From an uncultured Alphaproteobacteria bacterium (GTDB lineage Bacteria > Pseudomonadota > Alphaproteobacteria > HIMB59 > GCA-002718135): 26,424 bases of DNA. The DNA lies in assembly GCA_902619055.1 (NCBI GenBank), contig CACNCW010000007.1, positions 1 through 26,424 on the forward strand, written 5' to 3'. Every line of letters starts with the position of its first letter. The stretch's first letter is position 1. Positions 8,272 through 15,521 of this stretch are shown here, piece after piece. A program made the translations under genes and the position numbers. The notes below the pieces were generated by a model that saw only the letters and a program-made list of their open reading frames with translations, searched no databases and had not been told where the DNA came from.

Positions 8272-8763
8272 ATGCCTCAATTAAATCCAGAGTTTTTTGT
8301 TTCACAGCTCTTTTGGTTAGCTGTATTTTTTACTTTTCTATTTGTATTTTTATGGAGGGTATCACTTCCAAGAATAGCTACAGTTTTAGAAAAAAGACAA
8401 AATAAAATAGATGAAAATTTATCTTCAGCAAAAGAGCTTCAAGAACAGGCAATGGAAATTGAAAAAAAAATCAATGATCAGATCAATAAGGCTAAACTAG
8501 AAACAGATGAAAAAATTAAAGAAACAATCAATGCTTTACAAGAAAATGTTTCTTCTCAACTTTCTTCACTTGATAAAGATTTAGAAAAAAAAGTTTCTGA
8601 TGCAGAAAAAGAAATTTTAAAAAGTAAAGATGATCAAATGAAAAATATTAATAATGAAATAGTTAATATTACAAAACTTACTGTTGGAAAAATTACAGAT
8701 ATAGAATTGTCAGACAATGAACTTAATAAAGTTATTGAAACACATAAAGGTAATTTTAACTAA
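8272..8763 (+). CDS. atpF': F-type ATP synthase subunit b' (Fo stator)
   Basis: One of the two peripheral-stalk b-type subunits found in alphaproteobacteria and phototrophs (also called atpG in some annotations). It has 163 residues: a short N-terminus (MPQLNPEFF), one membrane helix at about 9-29 (SQLFWLAVFFTFLFVFLW), then a long charged coiled coil. LPRIATVLEKRQNKIDENL after the helix is the typical b' entry sequence. Its stop overlaps the start of atpF by one base (TAATG), so the two stalk subunits are probably made in equal amount. Confidence 0.92.
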   Translation: MPQLNPEFFVSQLFWLAVFFTFLFVFLWRVSLPRIATVLEKRQNKIDENLSSAKELQEQAMEIEKKINDQINKAKLETDEKIKETINALQENVSSQLSSLDKDLEKKVSDAEKEILKSKDDQMKNINNEIVNITKLTVGKITDIELSDNELNKVIETHKGNFN

Positions 8764-9248
8764 TGTTTTCTGATCCTCAATTTTGGGTAACGGTATCTTT
8801 TATATTATTTATTGCAGCTATTTTTAATCCAGTACGAAAAATTCTTACATCTAATTTAGATGCACAAATAAAAGATATAAAAAATAAAATAGATGAAGTT
8901 GAGAATTTAAAAAACGAGGCTCAAAAGGCTTTGGATGAACTTAAGGAGAGAGAATCTAAAGTAGAGAAAGAAATACAAAATCTAAAGTTAGAATCTGAGA
9001 AAAGAATTGCTGAATTGAAAGATATATCCGCCACTAAATTAACTGATCAAATTGAAAAAAGAAAAATATTAGCAGAAAATAAAATTGAACAATTAGTTCG
9101 AGATACTAATAATTCTATCAAAAGTTATATTTCAAGTGTTGCAATAGAGGCTACTAGAAATATTCTACTTCAAAATCTCAGTAAGGATAAAAAATCTGCT
9201 TTAATTGAAGAGTCAATTACCGAATTTAACTCTGTTCTAAAGAACTAG
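8763..9248 (+). CDS. atpF: F-type ATP synthase subunit b (Fo stator)
   Basis: Second peripheral-stalk subunit, 161 residues. It has an N-terminal membrane helix about 6-24 (PQFWVTVSFILFIAAIFNP), the VRKILTSNLDAQIKDIKNKI hinge, and a long coiled coil to the C-terminus (SSVAIEATRNILLQNL) that contacts F1. It is the last gene of this cluster. The next gene is ispH, not atpH, so the F1 genes must be elsewhere, the usual alphaproteobacterial arrangement. The 112-base gap behind it is the largest in the window. Confidence 0.93.
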   Translation: MFSDPQFWVTVSFILFIAAIFNPVRKILTSNLDAQIKDIKNKIDEVENLKNEAQKALDELKERESKVEKEIQNLKLESEKRIAELKDISATKLTDQIEKRKILAENKIEQLVRDTNNSIKSYISSVAIEATRNILLQNLSKDKKSALIEESITEFNSVLKN

Positions 9249-9360
9249 TAGTAGATTTAGTTATTCCAAAATCTACTTACAATATTAATAATTTAATATT
9301 AAAAGATTTTCAAAATCTATAGTATTATTAAGTAACCAAAATTAATGGTAACAAATTTGG
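9249..9360 (+). promoter_or_regulatory. atpF-ispH intergenic region with alternative stem-loops
   Basis: Largest gene-free stretch. AGTAGATTT (9250-9258) pairs with AAATCTACT (9269-9277) across a 10-base loop. AGATTTT (9304-9310) pairs with AAAATCT (9312-9318). Because AAAATCTA occurs twice (9268-9275, 9312-9319), the left arms could also pair with the other partner. There is no run of T after the first stem, so it would be a weak terminator at best. The region probably also holds the ispH promoter (for example the AT-rich TATAGT/TATTAT near 9319-9328), but no -35 box is convincing. Confidence 0.4.
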
Positions 9361-10302
9361 ATGACAAAAAAACTTAATATATTTCTTGCAGGACCTCGGG
9401 GATTTTGTGCAGGTGTAGATAGGGCGATAGAAATGGTGAAGGGTGCTCTAAAAAAATATGGAGCGCCCGTATACGTTCGTCATGAAATAGTGCATAATAA
9501 ATTTGTTGTTGAAAATCTTAAGTCAGAAGGAGCTATTTTTGTAGAAGAATTAAATGAGATTGAAGATAGAAGTAGGCCAGTTATCTTTTCTGCACATGGT
9601 GTTCCTAAAGCAGTGCCAGAGGAAGCATTAAGTTTAAATTTAGTATATTATGATGCAACGTGTCCACTTGTTAGCAAAATCCATAAAGAAGTTGAAAATT
9701 TTGATAAAAAAAATCTGCCAGTAATTTTAATTGGTCATAGAAATCATCCTGAAGTTATTGGAACTATGGGTCAAACAGATAAAAAAATTCATTTAGTAGA
9801 AAAAGTTGAAGATGTAAAAAAATTGCCTTTAAACCAAAATGATGAGATTGCATATGTTACTCAGACAACGCTATCAGTAGATGATACTAAAGATATAATA
9901 AAAGAGATAAAATTACATTTTAGTAATGTTATAGAACCAAAAAAAAATGATATTTGTTATGCTACGACAAATAGACAAGAAGCGGTTAAAAAGATAGCAA
10001 ATCAATGTGATTATTTTTTAGTAATTGGTGCAAGTAACTCATCAAATTCCCTAAGATTAGTTGAAGTAGCAAAAAATTATGGATCAAAAAAAGCTATTTT
10101 AGTAGAAGATGTAGATTCCTTAAATTTAAATATATTTCAAGAATCTGAAAATATAGGAATAACAGCAAGTGCATCATCGCCAGAAGTACTTGTTAAAAAA
10201 CTTCTTGATAATTTGAAAAGAAATTTTGAAATACATATAAATGAAGGATCTTACCAAAAAGAAGATGTATTTTTTAAAGTGCCGCAAAAACTAAACATAT
10301 AG
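9361..10302 (+). CDS. ispH: 4-hydroxy-3-methylbut-2-enyl diphosphate reductase IspH (LytB)
   Basis: Last enzyme of the MEP isoprenoid pathway, making IPP and DMAPP from HMBPP with a [4Fe-4S] cluster. It has 313 residues. The cluster ligands are Cys16 (GPRGFCAGVDRAI), Cys101 (DATCPLVSKIHKE) and Cys199 (DICYATTNRQ). Substrate histidines are His45 (HEIVHN), His79 (FSAHG) and His129, and the proton-relay Glu131 is in HPEVIGTMGQ. ATG start without a clear ribosome site. It is followed by thrB after 3 bases. Confidence 0.97.
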   Translation: MTKKLNIFLAGPRGFCAGVDRAIEMVKGALKKYGAPVYVRHEIVHNKFVVENLKSEGAIFVEELNEIEDRSRPVIFSAHGVPKAVPEEALSLNLVYYDATCPLVSKIHKEVENFDKKNLPVILIGHRNHPEVIGTMGQTDKKIHLVEKVEDVKKLPLNQNDEIAYVTQTTLSVDDTKDIIKEIKLHFSNVIEPKKNDICYATTNRQEAVKKIANQCDYFLVIGASNSSNSLRLVEVAKNYGSKKAILVEDVDSLNLNIFQESENIGITASASSPEVLVKKLLDNLKRNFEIHINEGSYQKEDVFFKVPQKLNI

Positions 10303-10305
10303 AAG

Positions 10306-11256
10306 ATGGCAGTCTTTACTAAATTACTTAAAGAAGATATTGAAAACTTTATTTCTGAATACTCAATTGGAAATTTAGACAGCTTTGAAGAAATTGTAGA
10401 TGGGATAGAGAACTCAAATTTTAAAATTTTTTGTAATAATCAACCATATATTTTAACAATTTTTGAAAAAAGAGTAACTGAGCAAGAATTACCTTTTTTT
10501 ATAAATTTAAAAAACTTTTTAAATAAAAATAATTTTAAATGTCCAAAAGCTATCTCAGATAAAAATGGAAAAATTTTAAAAAGAATAAAAAATAAAACAG
10601 CTGTAATAATATCTTTTCTGGAAGGTAAAAGTATTGAAGAACCTAATGCTGAAATGTGTAGAGAAGTTGGAAAAATGGTTGCTAATTTACACAATCTTAC
10701 CCTAAATTTTGATGAAAAAAGACCTAACAGTTTAGATCTACAGGATTGGAAAGAAATTTACAAAAAGTGCCTTAATAATAAATCCGAAAAGTTTAATGAA
10801 ACAATGTATTTGTTAAAAAATGAAATAGACTATTTAGAAAATTATTGGCCAGCAAACATTCCTAGTGGTGTAATACATGCTGATTTGTTTAGAGATAATA
10901 TTTTTTTTAAAGATGAAAAAATTTCTGGAGTAATAGATTTCTATTTTGCATGTTATTATTTTTATATTTACGATTTAGCCATAATTATTAATGATTGGTG
11001 CTTTAGTGAAAATGGACAGTACTTTAACAAAGAGAACTGCTTGATAATTCTTGGAGAATATCAAAAGTTGAGAGAATTGAGTGATCTTGAGAAGAAATCG
11101 TTAAATATTTTATTAAGAGCTGCTGCTGTTAGAATATTAAGTACGAGAGTGCACGATTATATTTTTCATCCCCCTGATGCAGTAGTTGTTAAAAAAGATC
11201 CATTTGAATATTTGAATATTTTAAAATGGCATCAACAAAATGATATTTTTGAATAA
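10306..11256 (+). CDS. thrB: Homoserine kinase, APH-fold type (ThrB2)
   Basis: ATP-dependent phosphorylation of homoserine in threonine synthesis. It has 316 residues and belongs to the aminoglycoside phosphotransferase-like fold used for homoserine kinase in alphaproteobacteria, not the GHMP fold of enterobacteria. The N-terminus has the family's GIENSNFKI and YILTIFEKR region. The catalytic loop is H191-A-D-L-F-R-D-N198, and the metal-binding Asp211 lies in GVIDFYFAC. The C-terminal AAAVRILSTRVHDY matches ThrB. The ispH-thrB-rnhA order is common in this class. The stop overlaps rnhA by one base (TAATG). Confidence 0.92.
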   Translation: MAVFTKLLKEDIENFISEYSIGNLDSFEEIVDGIENSNFKIFCNNQPYILTIFEKRVTEQELPFFINLKNFLNKNNFKCPKAISDKNGKILKRIKNKTAVIISFLEGKSIEEPNAEMCREVGKMVANLHNLTLNFDEKRPNSLDLQDWKEIYKKCLNNKSEKFNETMYLLKNEIDYLENYWPANIPSGVIHADLFRDNIFFKDEKISGVIDFYFACYYFYIYDLAIIINDWCFSENGQYFNKENCLIILGEYQKLRELSDLEKKSLNILLRAAAVRILSTRVHDYIFHPPDAVVVKKDPFEYLNILKWHQQNDIFE

Positions 11257-11684
11257 TGATTAATGTTTATACAGATGGTGCATGTTCTGGGAATCCTGGT
11301 ATAGGTGGATGGGGTGTCGTGATATTAGATAATAATAAAGAAATTTTATTAAATGGTGGTGATCAACACACAACTAATAATAAAATGGAACTTACAGCTG
11401 CAATAAAAGCACTGGAATATTTTGAGATAAAAAAAGAATTAATCATTTATACCGATAGCAAATATGTAAAGGATGGTATTGAATCATGGATTACAAATTG
11501 GAAAAAAAATGGATGGAAAACTTCAACAAAAAAAATAGTGAAAAATAAAGAATTATGGATGCAATTAGATAACCTAATAAATAAACATAGTGTGACATGG
11601 AAGTGGGTTAAAGGTCATGCAGGTTTTGAATTTAATGAAAAAGCTGATGAACTAGCAAGGAAATATATTGAAAGTAATATTTAG
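11256..11684 (+). CDS. rnhA: Ribonuclease HI
   Basis: Degrades the RNA strand of RNA/DNA hybrids (R-loops, primers). It has 142 residues and is complete. The active site is Asp7 (YTDGACSGNPG), Glu45 (NKMELTAAI), Asp67 (IYTDSKYV) and Asp131 (EKADELA), with His121 in the flexible catalytic loop (VKGHAGFEFNEKAD). The basic handle region WITNWKKNGWKTSTKK is intact, as in E. coli RNase HI. It is translationally coupled to thrB, and its last 17 bases overlap the yceI-like gene. Confidence 0.97.
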   Translation: MINVYTDGACSGNPGIGGWGVVILDNNKEILLNGGDQHTTNNKMELTAAIKALEYFEIKKELIIYTDSKYVKDGIESWITNWKKNGWKTSTKKIVKNKELWMQLDNLINKHSVTWKWVKGHAGFEFNEKADELARKYIESNI

Positions 11685-12231
11685 TTTATTTTTTATTTTT
11701 CTTTATTGCAAACAGACTGTTGCAAATGATTTATGGACTATAGATAAAGATATTTCTAGCATAGAATTTGAAGTTCCAGTTTTGTTTGCAAAAAATGTTA
11801 CTGGTAAATTTAATACATTTGATGGTTTTGTTTCCTTGGATTTGTCTAATGAAAATAATAACAAAGCATTAATAAATGTTAGTATTGATAGTTTAGATTT
11901 AAATTATAAACGATATAAAGATTTAGTACTGAGTGAGATTTTCTTTGATTCTAAAAAATTTCCATTCGGTCTTATTGATACTAATAATTTTAAATTTAAC
12001 TATGAAGATAATAATATTATTTTAATAGGTGAATTAACAATAAAGGGTAAAAGTCAAAAAATCCCTATTGATATTGAGATTATAAAACTAGCTAATGAGT
12101 TGGTTCAGGTAAAAAGTGTAATATCTTTTTCCAGAAATGACTTTGAAATTGGCACCGGTAATTGGAAAAACACAACAATTCTTAAAGACAAAATAAATAT
12201 AAGGGCAAATATTTTTCTTTTTAAAGAATAA
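11668..12231 (+). CDS. YceI-like secreted lipocalin-fold protein
   Basis: A 187-residue protein with a signal peptide (KVIFSLFFIFLYC, cleavage near TVA-ND) and a YceI domain: WTIDKDISSIEFEVPVLFAKNVTGKF, then the middle YKDLVLSEIFFDSKKFP and GELTIKGKSQKIPIDIEI. YceI proteins form a beta-barrel that binds an isoprenoid-like lipid; some are induced by base or stress, and function is generally unknown. The start is a TTG inside rnhA. It is chosen because AAGG lies 7 bases upstream, the signal peptide begins there, and no ATG occurs anywhere in the frame. A cysteine at the end of the hydrophobic stretch is not in a good lipobox. It ends 5 bases before the convergent SDR gene. Confidence 0.85.
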   Translation: MKVIFSLFFIFLYCKQTVANDLWTIDKDISSIEFEVPVLFAKNVTGKFNTFDGFVSLDLSNENNNKALINVSIDSLDLNYKRYKDLVLSEIFFDSKKFPFGLIDTNNFKFNYEDNNIILIGELTIKGKSQKIPIDIEIIKLANELVQVKSVISFSRNDFEIGTGNWKNTTILKDKINIRANIFLFKE

Positions 12232-12236
12232 TTATC

Positions 12237-13001
12237 TTATCTAAGAGTATATCCTCCATCTATAACTAATACTTCACCTGTAATATAACTTGAAGCAGGG
12301 CTACATAAAAAAAGTGCTGCAGATGCAATTTCACTTGGTTTACCCATTCTTTTGAGCGGTGTCATACTATTCCAAGTTTCATACCAATGTTCGTTTTCTT
12401 TAGTTAGCTTTGTCATTTCTGTATCAATGTAACCTGGGGCAATAGCATTCACACGAATATTGTTTTCTGCAAAATCACTTGCTAAACTTTTTGTTAACAT
12501 ATGTACAGCTGCTTTTGATGCATTATAAGCCACTTGAGGTTGAGGAATATTTGATACTAATCCAGATATCGAACCTATATTTAAAATCACTCCTTCACCT
12601 TGTTTTTTCATTTGTGGTAAAACTGAACGACACATTCTAAAAACAGAATCAACATTTGTATTCATTATTTTATCTAATAATTCATCATCAAATTCTTCCA
12701 TAGTTCCGTGTTGAGCAACACCAGCATTATTAACTAAGATATCAATTGAATTATATTTTTCTAATACAAAATTTATAATTTTTTGAGGTTCATCTGGTTT
12801 AGTAATATCACCCTGTAAAAAGGAAACATCATAATTTGCTTCTTTTAAACTTTTTAAACCATCATATTTATCGGTTCTACTAGTAACAATTATTTTTGCT
12901 CCAGCTTCTCCAAGAGTATGAGCTATAGATAGACCAATTCCTCTTGTTCCACCTGTTACAATAGCAACTTTATTAGTTAACTTAAATTGATCAATAATCA
13001 T
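12237..13001 (-). CDS. SDR-family polyol/sugar dehydrogenase
   Basis: Classical short-chain dehydrogenase of 254 residues. It has the nucleotide motif TGGTRGIG (16-23), NNAG (91-94) and the catalytic Ser144-Tyr159-Lys163 triad. The C-terminal GEVLVIDGGYTLR is standard. The context NIPQPQVAYNASKAAVHMLT resembles the group containing mannitol, arabinitol 2- and L-xylulose dehydrogenases, and the neighbours are polyol enzymes. A sugar-alcohol oxidation (for example D-arabinitol or xylitol to a ketose) is therefore inferred; gluconate 5-dehydrogenase is another possibility. It is divergent from the MDR dehydrogenase gene, with 86 bases between the starts, and probably co-regulated with it. Confidence 0.85.
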   Translation of the reverse strand: MIIDQFKLTNKVAIVTGGTRGIGLSIAHTLGEAGAKIIVTSRTDKYDGLKSLKEANYDVSFLQGDITKPDEPQKIINFVLEKYNSIDILVNNAGVAQHGTMEEFDDELLDKIMNTNVDSVFRMCRSVLPQMKKQGEGVILNIGSISGLVSNIPQPQVAYNASKAAVHMLTKSLASDFAENNIRVNAIAPGYIDTEMTKLTKENEHWYETWNSMTPLKRMGKPSEIASAALFLCSPASSYITGEVLVIDGGYTLR

Positions 13002-13087
13002 TAATACTTACAATATGTTAACAAAATAGAAATTTCATCAAAAATTATAATAATTTATATTTAAAAATATGTTATTTATTAACAGTC
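13002..13087. promoter_or_regulatory. Divergent promoter with paired TGTTA/TAACA sites
   Basis: Two sites flank overlapping, oppositely oriented TATAAT boxes. Plus-strand TATAAT is at 13046-13051, and its minus-strand counterpart is the complement of 13044-13049. Site 1 is TGTTAACA (13016-13023). Site 2 is TGTTA-N5-TAACA (13070-13084). AATATGTTA is directly repeated at 13012 and 13066. The midpoint of the two sites falls on the shared -10 region. The -35 boxes are weak. This looks like an operator pair for one regulator of both genes; the TGTTA..TAACA form recalls LacI-family operators. No regulator gene is in the window. Confidence 0.45.
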
Positions 13088-14125
13088 ATGAAAGCATTAG
13101 TTTTAGAAAAAAAACTTGAATTAAATTTAAGAGATATTGAGCTACCAAATAAGGTTGGCTTGAATGACGTAAAAATCAAAATGCATACTGTTGGAATATG
13201 TGGATCAGATATTCACTATTATGAACATGGAAAGATTGGGCAATGGAATGTCAATTCTCCAATGGTTTTGGGTCACGAAGGCTCAGGTATAATTATTGAA
13301 GTAGGTGCTGATGAAAAAAATTTGAAGGTTGGTGACAGAGTTTGTATTGAACCACAGATAGTTAGTAAAACTACAAAAGAATATAAACTTGGTATCTACA
13401 ATTATGATCAAGAAGTAAAATTTTGGGCTACACCACCTATTCATGGTTGTTTAACACCTGAAGTTATTTTTCCAAGTGATATGGTTTTTAAATTACCAGA
13501 TAATCTGTCGTATGCCGAAGGAGCAATGGTTGAGCCTTTGGCAGTAGGTATGCAAGGTGTGACAAAAGCCAAAATAAAACCTGGTCAAATTGGTTTAGTG
13601 ATGGGATGTGGACCAATTGGTTTGGTTACAGCTCTTGCAGCTTTGGCTGGTGGATGTGCAAAAGTTTATATAGCGGATATTTTAAGTGAAAAATTAAAAA
13701 TGTGTGATTATTACCCGGATCTTATTCCTGTAGATTTATCAAAAGAAAATTTAGAAACAAAAATTATGAATGAAACTAAAGGTTGGGGAGTTGATAGGTT
13801 TTTTGAATGCAGTGGAGCAGTAAAAGCATATGAAGCTATTTTTACTTGCTGCTCACCTGGAGCGCATGTTGTTTTAATTGGAAATAATGCTGAGCCAGTT
13901 CCTATGAACTGGGCAGTACTATTTGCAAAAGGTCTTGAATTTCAAACTGTACATAGGTATTCACATCAATACGAACCATCAATAAGACTTCTAGAACGTG
14001 GAAAAATTGATGTTAAACCGATGATTACACATACTTTTAAATTTGAAGAAAGTGTTGAAGCTTTTATGAGAGCAGCAGAACATAGACCTACTGATGTAAA
14101 ACTTCAAATTAAAATTGATGAATAA
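13088..14125 (+). CDS. Zn-dependent MDR alcohol dehydrogenase, xylitol/sorbitol dehydrogenase-like
   Basis: NAD-dependent oxidation of a sugar alcohol to a ketose, most likely xylitol to D-xylulose or sorbitol to fructose. It has 345 residues. The catalytic zinc site is Cys38 (GICGSDIHYYEHG), His63-Glu64 (GHEGSG) and Glu149 (MVEPLAVG). The Rossmann motif is GCGPIG (172-177), and Asp196 after strand 2 (YIADILSEK) favours NAD over NADP. The structural-zinc lobe is missing its cysteines: none occur between Cys86 and Cys121, where a segment KLGIYNYDQEVKFWATPPIHG takes their place. This replacement is typical of alphaproteobacterial xylitol dehydrogenase-like proteins. It overlaps the next gene by 8 bases. 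Confidence 0.87.
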   Translation: MKALVLEKKLELNLRDIELPNKVGLNDVKIKMHTVGICGSDIHYYEHGKIGQWNVNSPMVLGHEGSGIIIEVGADEKNLKVGDRVCIEPQIVSKTTKEYKLGIYNYDQEVKFWATPPIHGCLTPEVIFPSDMVFKLPDNLSYAEGAMVEPLAVGMQGVTKAKIKPGQIGLVMGCGPIGLVTALAALAGGCAKVYIADILSEKLKMCDYYPDLIPVDLSKENLETKIMNETKGWGVDRFFECSGAVKAYEAIFTCCSPGAHVVLIGNNAEPVPMNWAVLFAKGLEFQTVHRYSHQYEPSIRLLERGKIDVKPMITHTFKFEESVEAFMRAAEHRPTDVKLQIKIDE

Positions 14126-15521
14126 AAATGAATTAGCTATTTCGGCTTTTAATAGAGAGAATTGCAAAACTGGTATTGTTCATCTTGGTGTTGGAAACTT
14201 TCATAGAGCTCATCAGGCAAATTATATAAATGAATACCTCAATACGTTTAATGATCTTAATTGGGGAATTTGTGGAATTAATTTAAGAAAAGAAGACAGC
14301 AAAAAATTTGATAATCTTAAATTAAAAAAAGGAAAATATATTCTTAAAACAATTTCTACATCTGGAGAAGAAGAATATAAAGAAATTAATTCGATAATTG
14401 AGTTAATAGACTGGAGTAGAAATAAAGAAGAAGCTGAGGATGCTCTTTCAAATCCAGATGTAAAATTAGTTACAATGACTATTACTGAAAGTGGTTACTA
14501 TATAAACGAAAAAAATAAATTAAATTTAAATCTAAAAATTGTTAAAAATAATATTGGAGGAAAAGAAAATAATATCATTTATTCTTATCTCATGGCAGCC
14601 TTAAAAAAACGGATGTTATCTACAAATAAAAAAATCACATTGCTATGTTGTGATAATATTAGAGAAAATGGAATAATGTTAAAAGACTGTTTTAAACAAT
14701 ATTTATCAGCATCTAATGAAATTGAGCTTTTAGAATGGATAAAAAATAATGTAAGTTTTCCCTCTTGTGTTGTTGATCGAATTACTCCTAGAACACCTGA
14801 ATTTTTAAAGTCTGAAATAATGGAAAAATTTAATTTAGATGAAAACTGTGGTGTCATGGCTGAACCATTTATTCAATGGATAATAGAGGATGACTTCATT
14901 AATGAAAGACCAAGGCTTGAAGATGTTGGTGTCAAGTTTGTGAATGATGTATTTCCTTATGAAGAAGCAAAAATTAGAATTCTTAATGGAGCTCACATAG
15001 CATTAAGTTATTTTGGTGCACTTAAAGGTTACACAACTTATGATGAAGCAATATCTGATAAAAATTTAGAACAATATTTTTTTGAAATTCAACAAAAAGA
15101 AATAATACCAGCACTTGTACACAAACCTTTTAATTTAGAGGATTATATGATCACAATTTATGAAAGATTTAACAATAAAAATATTGCTGATAAATTAGAG
15201 AGAATTGCAATGGATGGAGTAGGTAAATTTCCAATATTTATATTACCTACCATACATAATTGCTTTGAAAAAAAAATAATTCCAGAAAACTGTATTGATG
15301 CAATTGCAAGTTGGTATGTTTTTATGTTGAAAATCAAAGATAAAAAATTAAATTTTGAATATTATGAACCGAGTTGGGAATGGATCAAATATTATTTAGA
15401 AAAAGATAAAGTTATTAAATTTACAAATTGTGAAGAGCTTTGGGGTGACACACCAAAAAAGTTTCCTTTATTTTCTGAAATTTTAGAAAAAAAGATTAAT
15501 TTTTTAAAAAATATTTACTAA
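14118..15521 (+). CDS. Mannitol dehydrogenase-family (long-chain polyol) dehydrogenase
   Basis: Zinc-independent polyol-specific long-chain dehydrogenase of 467 residues. The N-terminal Rossmann entry is GIVHLGVGNFHRAHQA. The family's catalytic K-x4-N-x2-H is Lys285, Asn290, His293 (KIRILNGAH). VDRITPRTP and GYYI also match. Family substrates are mannitol (to fructose), D-arabinitol (to D-xylulose) and hexuronate-derived ketoses. With a xylitol dehydrogenase-like gene upstream and a xylulokinase facing it, D-arabinitol 4-dehydrogenase or mannitol 2-dehydrogenase is the best inference. The ATG at 14118 overlaps the upstream stop region, which implies coupling; a TTG one codon earlier is less likely. 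It overlaps the convergent kinase gene by 4 bases. Confidence 0.87.
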   Translation: MNKNELAISAFNRENCKTGIVHLGVGNFHRAHQANYINEYLNTFNDLNWGICGINLRKEDSKKFDNLKLKKGKYILKTISTSGEEEYKEINSIIELIDWSRNKEEAEDALSNPDVKLVTMTITESGYYINEKNKLNLNLKIVKNNIGGKENNIIYSYLMAALKKRMLSTNKKITLLCCDNIRENGIMLKDCFKQYLSASNEIELLEWIKNNVSFPSCVVDRITPRTPEFLKSEIMEKFNLDENCGVMAEPFIQWIIEDDFINERPRLEDVGVKFVNDVFPYEEAKIRILNGAHIALSYFGALKGYTTYDEAISDKNLEQYFFEIQQKEIIPALVHKPFNLEDYMITIYERFNNKNIADKLERIAMDGVGKFPIFILPTIHNCFEKKIIPENCIDAIASWYVFMLKIKDKKLNFEYYEPSWEWIKYYLEKDKVIKFTNCEELWGDTPKKFPLFSEILEKKINFLKNIY

